This document shows, one piece after another, positions 7,557 to 15,781 of a stretch of 64,000 bases of DNA; positions within the stretch are counted from its first letter, which is position 1, and each line of letters opens with the position of its first letter. The stretch spans positions 868,001 through 932,000 of the forward strand of contig NZ_JAYEZN010000001.1 in the NCBI RefSeq assembly GCF_037031225.1, read 5' to 3'. This stretch comes from Halorientalis sp. LT38. Its GTDB lineage: Archaea > Halobacteriota > Halobacteria > Halobacteriales > Haloarculaceae. The notes beneath the pieces are model-generated. The model did not search any database and was not told where the DNA came from. It saw only the letters and a list, made by a program, of their open reading frames with translations. The translations under genes and the position numbers were made by a program.

Positions 7557-8492
7557 TCAGGCCCCCGCAACGGTCCGTCCGGGGCCCGTGATCCGGACGG
7601 TCGTGCTGGCGCGCTCGGCGTCTGCGGGGACGAAGATGTCGACGTCGACGGCTTTCGTGGCGCCTGGTCTGACGAGGCCGACGTCACAGGTCCGACTGAT
7701 GATGGGAGCGTCGTCGGCGTCCTGCAACGTGACAGTGGCTTCCACCTCGGCTGCTTCACCCTCGTTGGTTACGCCGAGTTCGACCTGTGCGAGTTGGCTC
7801 TGGAGTGCCGTCACGTCGGCCTCGTTGCCATCCCCGTCGTAGAACGTGACTCGCTCGAGCGTGAGATGGTCGCTCCTGGAGCTCATGTACCGGAAGAGTC
7901 GGTCTGAAATGTCCTCGTATATCCTGTCCCCTTCGGAGCCGTCCTCGAAGAGGGTGCCGATCGGATTGAGGTCGGCCCGCAGGTCGCTGGCGATGGTCCC
8001 ACGGTTCTGCGTGTTGGTCTTCAAACGGAGGTAGTCGCTGACGAACGCGTCGAACTCACTCGGGAGGGCCCCATCGTACATGTCGGCGTAGGCCCGGAGT
8101 TCCGCGTCGAAGTTTATCAACGGCGGCAGGGGTGCAGAACGTCCCTCCGCGGGAACCCACGGCCTGGCGGCCGGCAGACGGTCGACAGCCTCCGGCGGGG
8201 CGGACGCGGCGATCCGCTCGAAGTAGCCGAGGCCGTCGAGAATCGACCCGAAGACGGCACTGAGGACGGTGACGAAGATCACGCCGGCCGTGAGCAGGTG
8301 CGAGACCGGCGGCGGGAGCGTGAACTGGAACAGCGCGATGAACACGCAGGTCACCATCCCGACGACGAGGAGGAACGAGCCGAGATTGGGGTCTTTCCCG
8401 GTGAGAAACTCGATGCCGTCGAGGAACGCCGAGTCGGCCGCCGCGTCTGGCGGTGAATCGGGTCGGTCCCCGGATCGTTCTCGCTGGCTCAC
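7557..8492 (-). CDS. Membrane-anchored protein with C-terminal beta domain
   Basis: A 311-aa protein with two adjacent membrane helices (about residues 37-60 LGSFLLVVGMVTCVFIALFQF and 65-85 LLTAGVIFVTVLSAVFGSIL), a helical acidic middle and a C-terminal beta-rich part (ALQSQLAQVELGVTNEGEAAEVEATVTLQDADDAPI, then VDVDIFVPADAERASTTVRITGPG) like a CARDB/immunoglobulin-type domain. The chosen GTG overlaps the stop of the upstream small gene as GTGA, so the pair is translationally coupled. No family recognised. Confidence 0.65.
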   Translation of the reverse strand: MSQRERSGDRPDSPPDAAADSAFLDGIEFLTGKDPNLGSFLLVVGMVTCVFIALFQFTLPPPVSHLLTAGVIFVTVLSAVFGSILDGLGYFERIAASAPPEAVDRLPAARPWVPAEGRSAPLPPLINFDAELRAYADMYDGALPSEFDAFVSDYLRLKTNTQNRGTIASDLRADLNPIGTLFEDGSEGDRIYEDISDRLFRYMSSRSDHLTLERVTFYDGDGNEADVTALQSQLAQVELGVTNEGEAAEVEATVTLQDADDAPIISRTCDVGLVRPGATKAVDVDIFVPADAERASTTVRITGPGRTVAGA

Positions 8493-8737
8493 TGGCCAGA
8501 CACCCCCGTGACGTCGGCCTTTTTCGCCTCGGCGGCACGCCGGAGCACCTGGACGAGGTGTGAAACCCACAGACCAGCGGTGAACCCGAACAGCGTCCCG
8601 ACGGTCGTGATGCGTATGGTTTCTTCGAGCGGCGCGAACGCGACGCCGATACAGAGCGCCCCGAAGATGAACATGAGGGCGTATTGGACGCGCGTCTCCC
8701 GGTTCACGCGTCGTATCTCTTCGAGCATAACGGGCAT
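8489..8737 (-). CDS. Small two-helix membrane protein
   Basis: An 82-aa protein: a charged N-terminus (MLEEIRRVNRETRVQ), two membrane helices (about residues 18-38 and 44-65), and a basic C-terminal helix VLRRAAEAKKADV. It is the first gene of a two-gene unit and its stop overlaps the next GTG. An internal ATG three codons in is an alternative start. CTTATGT near 8775 on this strand could be its TATA box. Function unknown; it may be a partner of the downstream membrane protein. Confidence 0.65.
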   Translation of the reverse strand: MPVMLEEIRRVNRETRVQYALMFIFGALCIGVAFAPLEETIRITTVGTLFGFTAGLWVSHLVQVLRRAAEAKKADVTGVSGQ

Positions 8738-9024
8738 CTAGAAGCCTCGGAGCGCATTAACTCTGTTGTCTGACATAAGTTGCCGAGTGGATATCACAAA
8801 CTCCAGTCTGATAATTCTTATATCCAGGATAGAGGCACCGTAGTACCACAAAAGACGATATGGGGGGACCGAGGAGCGGACGTTCCACCGCGACTATATT
8901 TGTTCAGATATCGTACCCTTTGTGCTCTGCACACCGTGGGCCTGCTCGGGACGTCGTGACCGGCGACAGACCGAAGGGGCACGGTCGTGTATCGATACCA
9001 ACCCCTAACGGGATTCTCACGAAC
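8738..9024. promoter_or_regulatory. Divergent control region before phosphate permease
   Basis: The 287 bases between divergent genes contain TTCTTATATCC near 8815-8825 (a strong TATA candidate for the permease with a ~180-nt leader), and a perfect palindrome GTATCGATAC at 8989-8998, 26 nt before the permease ATG. The palindrome could be an operator, for example for phosphate control; this is inference from position only. Confidence 0.4.
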
Positions 9025-10272
9025 ATGGTCTCGACACTCGTCCTCGTCGGAATCGCGGTGGCCGCGTTCGTCGGCTACAACATCGGGGGCTCCTCGACCG
9101 GGGTCGCCTTCGGCCCGGCGGTCGGGAGCCGGATCGTGCGCAAGACGACCGCCGCGGGGCTGTTCACGATTTTCGCCTTCGCCGGCGCGTGGACGGTCGG
9201 TCGGAACGTCATCGACACGATGAGCGACGGGATCGTCCCCGCCGCGCAGTTCTCCCCGACCGCCAGCGTCGGCGTCCTCTTTTTCACGGGTCTGGCCCTG
9301 CTCGTCTCCAACATCTACGGCGTGCCGGCCTCGACGTCGATGACCGCCGTCGGGGCCATCGTGGGCCTCGGCCTGGCGACGGGGACGCTGAACGCCGAAC
9401 TCATGTTCACCATCGTCTCGGCGTGGATCGTCGCCCCCCTGATCGGCTTCGCCATCGGCGGCGTCATCGGCCGGTACCTCTATCCACACCTCGACGCCCG
9501 ACTCTCCTTCGGCCGGATGCGCGATCCGTTGCTTCGCGTCGACCGTTCGGGGACCATCCCCCGGCCCGGGCTCAACGAGAACGCAGCGCCGCGGGACCTC
9601 GTCGGGGCCGCACTGGTGCTGGTGATCGCCTGCTACATGGGCTTCAGTGCCGGGGCGTCCAACGCGGCCAACGCCGTCGCGCCGCTGGTCGGGAACGGGT
9701 CGATCACGATGGGACAGGGCATCCTGCTGGCGGTCGGCGCCATCGGCCTCGGTGGGTTCACCATCGCCCGGCGGACCCTCGCGACGGTCGGCGACGACAT
9801 CACCGACCTGCCGATCCTGGCGGCGCTGATCGTCTCGCTGGTCGGCGCGACCATCATCACCGTCCTCTCACAGCTGGGAATCCCGGCGAGCCTGGCCGTG
9901 AGCACGACCTGCTGTATCATCGGTCTGGGCTGGGGCCGGGCCAGCCGGACGGCGACCATCGTCGAATTGGCAAACCCGAAGCCCCGGGACGATAGCGGGA
10001 CGGATCTGACCACGGGGTCGCTGACCGCCTCGCCGGCGGCCGAGGAGTCACCGGGCCCGACCGTCGGCGACCTGGCCACGGGAGCGGCCGAGGCACCGAC
10101 CGAGGCTCCCGACGACGTGGCGGTCCCGGAGATCGGTGCCGAGGCGCCCGAGGAAGTGAGCGCCGAGAGCCTGTTCGACCCGGCCGCCACGGCCAGAATC
10201 GTCACGCTGTGGGTGCTCTCGCCGGTGCTGTCCGTCGTCGGCTCCTATCTCCTCTTTGCCTTCCTGCTGTGA
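9025..10272 (+). CDS. Inorganic phosphate transporter, PiT family
   Basis: This 415-aa cation-coupled phosphate symporter lies in the membrane. Both internally repeated PiT signatures are visible in altered form: GYNIGGSSTGVAFGPAVGSR near residue 12, and GFSAGASNAANAVAPLVGNGS near residue 207. About ten hydrophobic spans flank a central loop and a long acidic Pro/Ala/Glu linker (about residues 320-375) before the last helix. The ATG at 9025 begins the first helix; a longer frame to 8860 adds a non-membrane, basic segment. A UspA protein follows closely, a pairing I know from other haloarchaea. Confidence 0.88.
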   Translation: MVSTLVLVGIAVAAFVGYNIGGSSTGVAFGPAVGSRIVRKTTAAGLFTIFAFAGAWTVGRNVIDTMSDGIVPAAQFSPTASVGVLFFTGLALLVSNIYGVPASTSMTAVGAIVGLGLATGTLNAELMFTIVSAWIVAPLIGFAIGGVIGRYLYPHLDARLSFGRMRDPLLRVDRSGTIPRPGLNENAAPRDLVGAALVLVIACYMGFSAGASNAANAVAPLVGNGSITMGQGILLAVGAIGLGGFTIARRTLATVGDDITDLPILAALIVSLVGATIITVLSQLGIPASLAVSTTCCIIGLGWGRASRTATIVELANPKPRDDSGTDLTTGSLTASPAAEESPGPTVGDLATGAAEAPTEAPDDVAVPEIGAEAPEEVSAESLFDPAATARIVTLWVLSPVLSVVGSYLLFAFLL

Positions 10273-10309
10273 CCCAAGGGGTTTCCCCGTGCTGGTCGAA
10301 GGGGGAGAC

Positions 10310-10723
10310 ATGCGCGTTCTCGTTCCGATGGACGACTCGGAGATGGCCGAACGGGCGCTCGAATACGCACTCGACGTGCACGACGACGCCGAGATCACCG
10401 TGCTGACCGTCGTCGGCGAGCCCTCGTTCATGTGGGGAGAGGCGGTGGCGATAGCCCTGGCCGACGACATGCAAAAAGTGGCCGAAGAACACGGGCAAGC
10501 GGTGGCCGACAGGGCCGGCGAAATCGCGGCCGAACACGACATGGAGGTCGACGTGGACGTCCGGACCGGCCACCCGGCACGGGCGATCCTCGACGCCGCC
10601 GGGGACTACGATACGGTCGTCATCGGGAGTCACGGCGGTTCGGTGGCGGACCAGCTGGTGATCGGCAACGTCGCGGAGAAGATATTCCGGCGGTCGCCGG
10701 TGCCGGTGACGGTCGTCCGGTGA
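10310..10723 (+). CDS. Universal stress protein UspA family
   Basis: A 137-aa single-domain UspA with the Rossmann-like start MRVLVPMDDSEMAERALEYAL, and the C-terminal ATP-site motif IGSHGGSVADQLVIGNVAEKIFRRSPVPVTVVR. In the usual GxxGx9G(S/T) motif the last Ser/Thr is Asn here, so nucleotide binding may be altered. A GGGGGA ribosome-binding sequence precedes the ATG. It lies 37 bases after the phosphate permease, suggesting it senses or tunes that transporter; the family role is otherwise general. Confidence 0.88.
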   Translation: MRVLVPMDDSEMAERALEYALDVHDDAEITVLTVVGEPSFMWGEAVAIALADDMQKVAEEHGQAVADRAGEIAAEHDMEVDVDVRTGHPARAILDAAGDYDTVVIGSHGGSVADQLVIGNVAEKIFRRSPVPVTVVR

Positions 10724-10745
10724 GAACGAGGGGACGAGCCGCCGC

Positions 10746-12092
10746 TCAGGACAGCAGCGTCGACCCGTCGAAGGCCGTCCGGTCGTAGTCCAGATCGAGC
10801 AGGTCCATCAGCGTCGGCGCGATGTCCAGCAGGTCGGCGTCCTCGATGCGCGCGTCGGGGTCGTCGACGAACAGGCAGGCGTTGTCGAAGCTGTGCATCC
10901 CGTTACGCGGACCCTTCCCGAAGACGTCCTCGTCGCCCTTGAACCCGGACTTGAGGTCGAAGCCGTGGTTCGGGACGACGACCAGGTCGGGGGCGATGTC
11001 GGCGTGGTCGCCGCGGAAGGCGTCCTCCTTGGTCACGACGCGCTCGGCGACTTTGGTGCCGTCCGGTCCCTCTAGCGCTTCGAGTTCGGCCTGGAGTTCG
11101 TCGCGGACGGCCTCGTACTCGTCCTGGGGGACGCTGCCGCGGGGTTCGCGGTCCTCGAGGTTGATGTAGAAGCGGCCGGGGATCAGCGAGTAGGCCTTCG
11201 TCTCCTCGGCGATGTCGCCCAGTTCCTCGTGGTCGTCGTCCTCGTAGCTGAGCCAGCCGTTCCGGGCGAGCCACTCGTTGCAGTGGACCTCGTGGTGCAG
11301 CGTGGTGAACCCGTGGTCCGAGGCGACGACCATCGTCACGTCCTCGGGCAGCAGGTCGCGCATCTCGCCGAGGTAGCGGTCGACCTTCCGGTAGAACTCG
11401 AGGAACTCCTCCTTGTACTCGCCGTCGTGCTCGTAGTCCTCGAACAGGAAGTGGTTGACCCGGTCGGTCGTCATGTAGACGCCGAAGAACAGATCCCAGT
11501 CGTCTTCCTCGACGTAGTTCTTGAACGCCTCGTGGTTGCGGTCGATGGTCTCGTGGGCGTCCTCGATGAACTCCGACTTGTCCTCGTCGTGACCGAGTTT
11601 GGCGTTGACGTCGATCCGGTAATCGATCTCTTCGAGGTGGTCGCGGAGTTCGTCAGGGTAGGCCGCCTTGTCGATGCCGGGCGAGAGGAAGCCCGAGACC
11701 ATCCGCTGGACGTCGCGCTGGGGCGGGAAGGTCACGGGGACGTTCATCACGGTCGCCTGCCGGTCGGCGTCGTGGACGCGGTCCCAGATGCGCGTCGCCT
11801 GGACGTCCCGACCCATCGGGACGTAGGTCTCGTAGGAGCCGACTTCTCGATCCTGGAAGCCATAGACGCCGGTCTCCCCGGGGTTGACGCCGGTCGTCAG
11901 CGAGGGCCAGCAGGCGCTGGACTCGGGCGGCACGATGCTGTCGATCGCCCCGGCGCTGCCCTCCTCGGCCAGCGCCGCGAGGTTCTCGAACTCGTCGAAA
12001 TGCTCCGCGAGCATGCTGTACGGGACCCCGTCGATGCCGAAGAAGGCAACACGGGGACCGTCGTCGCCACGAAGCCGGTCGAACAGACCCAT
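10746..12092 (-). CDS. AlkP-superfamily phosphodiesterase / nucleotide pyrophosphatase
   Basis: This 448-aa enzyme belongs to the type I phosphodiesterase/nucleotide pyrophosphatase branch of the alkaline phosphatase superfamily. Metal ligands and nucleophile region are seen: FFGIDG near residue 18, PESSACWPSLTTGVNPGETGVYGF (nucleophile Ser/Thr) near 57, TTDRVNHF, ASDHGFTTLHHEVHCNEWL, and a final GMHSFDNACLF. No signal peptide follows MGLFDRLRGDDGPR, so it is probably cytoplasmic. Start ATG 12092 excludes a short upstream frame. Related haloarchaeal copies sit with glycan genes; the substrate here is unknown. Confidence 0.85.
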   Translation of the reverse strand: MGLFDRLRGDDGPRVAFFGIDGVPYSMLAEHFDEFENLAALAEEGSAGAIDSIVPPESSACWPSLTTGVNPGETGVYGFQDREVGSYETYVPMGRDVQATRIWDRVHDADRQATVMNVPVTFPPQRDVQRMVSGFLSPGIDKAAYPDELRDHLEEIDYRIDVNAKLGHDEDKSEFIEDAHETIDRNHEAFKNYVEEDDWDLFFGVYMTTDRVNHFLFEDYEHDGEYKEEFLEFYRKVDRYLGEMRDLLPEDVTMVVASDHGFTTLHHEVHCNEWLARNGWLSYEDDDHEELGDIAEETKAYSLIPGRFYINLEDREPRGSVPQDEYEAVRDELQAELEALEGPDGTKVAERVVTKEDAFRGDHADIAPDLVVVPNHGFDLKSGFKGDEDVFGKGPRNGMHSFDNACLFVDDPDARIEDADLLDIAPTLMDLLDLDYDRTAFDGSTLLS

Positions 12093-12178
12093 ACCGCTCG
12101 TTACCGGGACCGGGCACAAGAAGCTTCTTTTCGCGGTGGAATACAGACCCCCGTCCGCGACACCGGCAAAACCTGTCC

Positions 12179-12286
12179 TTACTCGCGGGCCTCGTCGTCC
12201 GCTGGGGCGGGCTCGCCCGCAGAGTCGAAGTTCTCGGGGATCACCGTCACGTGGGAGAGGCCGACTGGCCGTTGTTCGGTCGCCAT
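12179..12286 (-). CDS. 35-aa small acidic protein
   Basis: A short gene reading MATEQRPVGLSHVTVIPENF and ending DDEARE. Support: acidic haloarchaeal composition, a sensible codon pattern with G/C at most third positions, and an AT-rich promoter-like block (TAATTATTA, about 12313-12321) roughly 25-30 nt before the ATG on this strand. It is separate from the AlkP gene downstream (86-base gap). The pattern (RPVGLSHVTVIPENF) looks like a conserved peptide, but I cannot name a family. Confidence 0.6.
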   Translation of the reverse strand: MATEQRPVGLSHVTVIPENFDSAGEPAPADDEARE

Positions 12287-12684
12287 CACACCTAGAATGG
12301 GAGCCCCACGCCCTAATAATTACCCATAATCATAATACATGGCCGGTGGGGGCGGTGATAACCCTGGGGTATCGCCGGGGACGGCGATCGGTCGGGTGGC
12401 GCGGGCCGGGAACCGGCCTGCTGGATGCGGGTTGGTACGACACGGTCCCGGTTTCCCTTGCCGCGATCTCGGGTAGGTTGCTTCCCGCGTGCGGATACGC
12501 TGCGTGTTCGTCGGCGGTGCCCCGCACACCGCCGACCGCCAGCGCACGCCGGCGTTCGGGTCGCTGGTTCCTGTCAGGCGTAGAACGGTCGTAACGGGGT
12601 CGTGTCGGGCAGGCGAGCGAAGGGCGCCATCGTTGCACCGGACAACGAACGAATACTAATCCGGCCGTGCGTCCGCGAGTGGGT
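12287..12684. other. Structured non-coding gap, possible ncRNA
   Basis: No protein gene is supported in these 398 bases. At the left, 12313-12339 is AT-rich and could serve promoters in both directions. From about 12350 to 12560 the plus strand has strong local hairpins: ATCGCC/GGCGAT (12371-12388), GGCCGG/CCGGCC with loop GAA (12404-12418), and TCGGCGGTG/CACCGCCGA (12511-12535). A stable RNA is possible. At the right, AATACTAAT (12652-12660) is the TATA region of the ATP-grasp gene. No SRP or RNase P signature was found. Confidence 0.4.
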
Positions 12685-13968
12685 ATGGCCACTGGCAGCG
12701 TGCTCGTGTTGACCACGCAGCAACAGAGCGGACTCTCCATCGTGCGGTCGCTGGGCCGACAGGGCGTCCGGGTCGTGGCGGGTGGCCCCGAGGCGCCGAC
12801 GCTGGGGATGCTCTCGCGGCACAGCGACGGGCGGTACGTCTACCCCAGTCCGGCAGATGGGGCCCGGGAATTTCTCGATCACCTCCTCACGTACCTCGAG
12901 GACGCCGAGCACGAGTTCGTGTTCGGGCCGACCGACTGGATGACGTTCCTGCTCTCGAAACACGGCGAGGAGGTCGCGGCGACGGGAACCGTCCCGGCCG
13001 TCGAGGAGTGGGACACCTTCCGCACGGTCTTCGACAAGGCCAGTCTCTTCGAGCGCCTTCGCGGCGTCGACGTCCCGTGTCCGGAGACCCACGCCCCGTC
13101 CTCGATCGAGGAAGTCGAGGCGATCGCCGACGACCTGTCCTACCCGGTCGTAGTCAAACCCCGCAGCAAGACCTACTGGAACGACGAGGGAGAGTACTCG
13201 ACCCACCTCGTCGGCGACAGCAACTACGCGGACTCCCCGGCCGAGTTGACGGCGACCTATCGCTCGCTGCTCGCGCAGGAACCGGAACTGCGCGACTGGC
13301 CGCCCATCGTCCAGGAGTACGTCCCCGGCGAGACGACGACGACGGTGGTCCTCGCCGACGAGGGCGACGTCCGCGCGCACTTCCAGGAGCGTCGGCTCCG
13401 CACCGTTCCTCCATCGGGCGGGAGTTCCGCGCTGCTCGGGGTCGTCGACGACCCCCAGATGCGACGCTACGCCGAGCGCGTGATCGGCGCGTTCGACTGG
13501 ACTGGCCCCGCGCAGGTCGAGTTCATGCAGCGCCCCGACGGCGAGTACGTCCTCATCGAGGTCAACGGCCGCTACTGGGGGTCGCTCCCCTTCGCGATCA
13601 ACTGCGGCGTCGACTTCCCCTGGCTCCACTACCGACAGCTGTGCGGCGAGTGGGTCTCTCACGACGGCGACTACCGGACCGACGTCGTCCAGCGGCGGAC
13701 GACACAGGATGTCGAGTGGCTGGGCCACCAGCTCCGCGACCGGAACGTCCGCGCGCTCGCCCCGTTTCTCGCCGACGTAGTCCGGGCCGATCACACGTTC
13801 GTCTCGGCCTCGGACCCGGTTCCGACGGCCTGGCTGTTGAGTCAGCTCCCGAGAAAGCTCCTCGAGGGCGTCCGAGAGGTGATCCGATCGGGGAGCGACC
13901 GACTCGACGAGCAGGGCGACCGCTCATCGACGACCGAGGATCCCAAGAAAGCGGGGAAGCTGGGTTAG
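12685..13968 (+). CDS. ATP-grasp carboxylate-amine ligase family protein
   Basis: A 427-aa ATP-grasp enzyme. The N-terminal pre-ATP-grasp fold begins ATGSVLVLTTQQQSGLSIVRSLGRQGVRVVAG. The nucleotide-binding part has YPVVVKPRSKTYWNDEG (Lys of ATP site, about residue 155), IVQEYVPGE, and the metal-binding end AQVEFMQRPDGEYVLIEVNGRYWGSLP (Glu/Asn ligands, near residue 285). Such proteins resemble CarB-like ligases found in cell-surface polysaccharide pathways; the acceptor cannot be deduced. The TATA 25-33 nt before ATG 12685 supports a leaderless start. Its stop overlaps the convergent ppa stop as TTAG. Confidence 0.82.
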   Translation: MATGSVLVLTTQQQSGLSIVRSLGRQGVRVVAGGPEAPTLGMLSRHSDGRYVYPSPADGAREFLDHLLTYLEDAEHEFVFGPTDWMTFLLSKHGEEVAATGTVPAVEEWDTFRTVFDKASLFERLRGVDVPCPETHAPSSIEEVEAIADDLSYPVVVKPRSKTYWNDEGEYSTHLVGDSNYADSPAELTATYRSLLAQEPELRDWPPIVQEYVPGETTTTVVLADEGDVRAHFQERRLRTVPPSGGSSALLGVVDDPQMRRYAERVIGAFDWTGPAQVEFMQRPDGEYVLIEVNGRYWGSLPFAINCGVDFPWLHYRQLCGEWVSHDGDYRTDVVQRRTTQDVEWLGHQLRDRNVRALAPFLADVVRADHTFVSASDPVPTAWLLSQLPRKLLEGVREVIRSGSDRLDEQGDRSSTTEDPKKAGKLG

Positions 13969-14495
13969 ACTTCCGACTCGTAGAGGTCCATCGCGTGTTC
14001 GATGGCGTCCATCGCGGCCCCCTTGTCCTCCCAGCCCTGCGTCTCGACTTCCTTGCCTTCCTCGAGGTTCTTGTAGGTCGCGAAGAACTCGTCGATCTCG
14101 TCGAGGGTCTGCTGGGGGATATCGGAGAGGTTCTGGAGGTGGTCGAAGCGCGGGTCCTCGGTGGGGACGGCGATGACCTTGTCGTCCTGCTCGCCGTCGT
14201 CGTCCATCTTCATCAGGGCGATCGGCCGAGCCTCGATGACGCAGCCGGGGAACGTCTGGTCCTCGACGAGGACGAGCACGTCGAAGGGGTCCTCGTCGTC
14301 GTAGTACGACTGCGGGATGAAACCGTAGTCGGAGGGGTAATGGACGTTGCTGTGGAGCACCCGGTCCAGGACGACTCCCGGGACGTCCTTGTCGTACTCG
14401 TACTTGTTGCGTTCGCCTTTGAGACACTCGACGACCGCGTGGATCTCCTCGGGCGGATTCGGCCCGGTTTCGAGGTCTTCCCAGAGGTTCGTCAT
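13965..14495 (-). CDS. ppa: Inorganic pyrophosphatase (class I)
   Basis: The 176-aa family I pyrophosphatase hydrolyses PPi, pulling biosynthetic reactions forward. Seen are VVECLKGERNKYEYDKDVPGVVLDRVLHSNVHYPSDYGFIPQSYYDDEDPFDVLVLVE, containing the conserved Lys/Arg/Tyr substrate residues and the DxxPxD metal motif region (DDEDPFD), then GEQDDKVIAVPTEDPRF (Asp ligands). The start MTNLWEDLETGPNPP is the usual haloarchaeal one, 23 codons inside the longest frame. Its stop overlaps the stop of the ATP-grasp gene. Confidence 0.95.
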   Translation of the reverse strand: MTNLWEDLETGPNPPEEIHAVVECLKGERNKYEYDKDVPGVVLDRVLHSNVHYPSDYGFIPQSYYDDEDPFDVLVLVEDQTFPGCVIEARPIALMKMDDDGEQDDKVIAVPTEDPRFDHLQNLSDIPQQTLDEIDEFFATYKNLEEGKEVETQGWEDKGAAMDAIEHAMDLYESEV

Positions 14496-14740
14496 CACCT
14501 GCCCGTGCGACAGGCGGCCAAAAAGTACTTTCGTAATCCGTACCGAGTCGTAGGTATCGGTCACGACCGCTCCGGAAGCCCATCACTGGCTTGTACCGAA
14601 TACTAATAACAAATCAGACAAGAGGGCGATGGAATCACACGACCGACGCACGGACCTGTTCATTCCGGGACGGAATAGTCCGGAGGAATCACAGGACGCT
14701 GGGGGCGAAACGCCGACAATTCGATCTGAGTTGACAAGCG

Positions 14741-14748
14741 TTAAATAT
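14741..14748 (+). promoter_or_regulatory. TATA box of PadR gene
   Basis: TTAAATAT is centred about 25 nt before the PadR ATG at 14770, the expected place for a leaderless archaeal promoter. A second AT-rich element, AATACTAATAA at about 14600, could drive a longer transcript. Confidence 0.5.
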
Positions 14749-14769
14749 CGTGGTGACATTTAGCTAAGC

Positions 14770-15129
14770 ATGTCAGAGTCACAAACTGTAGACGCGGACC
14801 TGGAGGTCGCACGGGAACTCACGGCGTTTCAGCGAAACGTGCTGGTCATCCTGAGCGAGGAGCCCCGATACGGGCTGGCCATCAAGCGCGAACTCGAGTC
14901 CTACTACGACTCGGAGGTCAACCACGGGCGGCTCTACCCGAACCTCGACGACCTCGTCGAGATGGGCCTCGTCGAGAAGAGCGAACTCGACAAGCGGACC
15001 AACCAGTACGCCCTGACCGAGGAAGGTCACGACGTCCTGCTCGATCAGCTCTCGTGGGTGTTCGGTCGCTTCGTCACCGACGACGGCCGCGCCGACGAAC
15101 TCGAAGCGCTCATCGATCAGGCCCGCTGA
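14770..15129 (+). CDS. PadR-family winged-helix regulator
   Basis: A 119-aa DNA-binding protein: FQRNVLVILSEEPRYGLAIKRELESYYDSEVNHGRLYPNLDDLVEMGLVEKSELDKRTNQYALTEEGHDVL is the PadR/PhiH1-type winged helix (about residues 20-100). YG-xx-I-KRELE and the GRLYPNLDDL recognition helix are typical. A short C-terminal helix would dimerise. Many haloarchaea carry similar single-domain regulators with unknown targets; the gene stands alone here and may control itself. It overlaps the convergent rnhA-operon gene by 20 bases. Confidence 0.88.
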   Translation: MSESQTVDADLEVARELTAFQRNVLVILSEEPRYGLAIKRELESYYDSEVNHGRLYPNLDDLVEMGLVEKSELDKRTNQYALTEEGHDVLLDQLSWVFGRFVTDDGRADELEALIDQAR

Positions 15130-15781
15130 GGGAGTCAGCGGTCTCGCGCGCCAGTTCTACCGAGCGATCGACCAGGTCGCGTTGCTCGTCGCTCGGCCAC
15201 GCGTTCCGCCGGAAGTAGTCGGTGACGAACTCCGCCAGTTCTTCTTCGGTCGCCGCGTCGATCGGTTTCGCGTAATGGTTGCTCATGAAGTCGGCCAGCG
15301 CCGCGGCGTTCTCGCCGTGGACCGTGCCGTGTGCCTCGGCGACCGCGGCGGCGATCTCGCGGTTGCGGTCGTCGATCGCCTCCCAGTCCTCGCCGTCACC
15401 CGGTCCGCCCAGCGGTCGTTCGATCCCGCGGTCGGTGTCCTCGATCGCTTCGAGGCGGGCGACGCCGTCCTCGAGCCACTCCTCGGGGTGGAGCACCAGC
15501 GTGTCGTGGGCGTCGTCCTCTCGCACCCGGGCCCGGTACTCGTACTCGTCGAGCAGCGACGCGCGTCGCTCCCGGTACGCCTCGGCCTCGGCGTCGTCCA
15601 CTGCGTCGTCGGCGAGGCGGGTCAATCGCTCCACCTCGTCGACGATCTCGGGCGGGACGTCGGCCGCATCCCCGGCGTCGTCGGGGCCCTCTCCGGCGGT
15701 CGATTCCTCGACGTCCGTAGCGTCGTCGACGGCGACGTCGGTGACGTCGGACCGGTCCGGATCGCGGGTCTCGTCAGTCAT
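15110..15781 (-). CDS. rnhA-operon conserved protein
   Basis: A very acidic 223-aa protein that follows rnhA with an 8-base overlap, so it is translated with it. An Asp-rich disordered head (about residues 1-45) is followed by helical segments (EIVDEVERLTRLADDAVDDAEAEAYRERRASLLDEYEYRARVREDDAHDTLVLHPEEWLEDG, then AALADFMSNHYAKPIDAATEEELAEFVTDYFRRNAWPS). Homologues are annotated only as 'rnhA operon protein' (DUF7108, from memory). A role in RNase H-linked repair or RNA-primer removal is inference from linkage. Confidence 0.8.
   Translation of the reverse strand: MTDETRDPDRSDVTDVAVDDATDVEESTAGEGPDDAGDAADVPPEIVDEVERLTRLADDAVDDAEAEAYRERRASLLDEYEYRARVREDDAHDTLVLHPEEWLEDGVARLEAIEDTDRGIERPLGGPGDGEDWEAIDDRNREIAAAVAEAHGTVHGENAAALADFMSNHYAKPIDAATEEELAEFVTDYFRRNAWPSDEQRDLVDRSVELARETADSLSGPDR

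Noticed and set aside
12340-12600. SRP RNA or RNase P RNA
   Set aside because: The invariant SRP helix-8 sequence and the RNase P GAGGAAAGUCC segment are absent, so only an unnamed candidate is reported.
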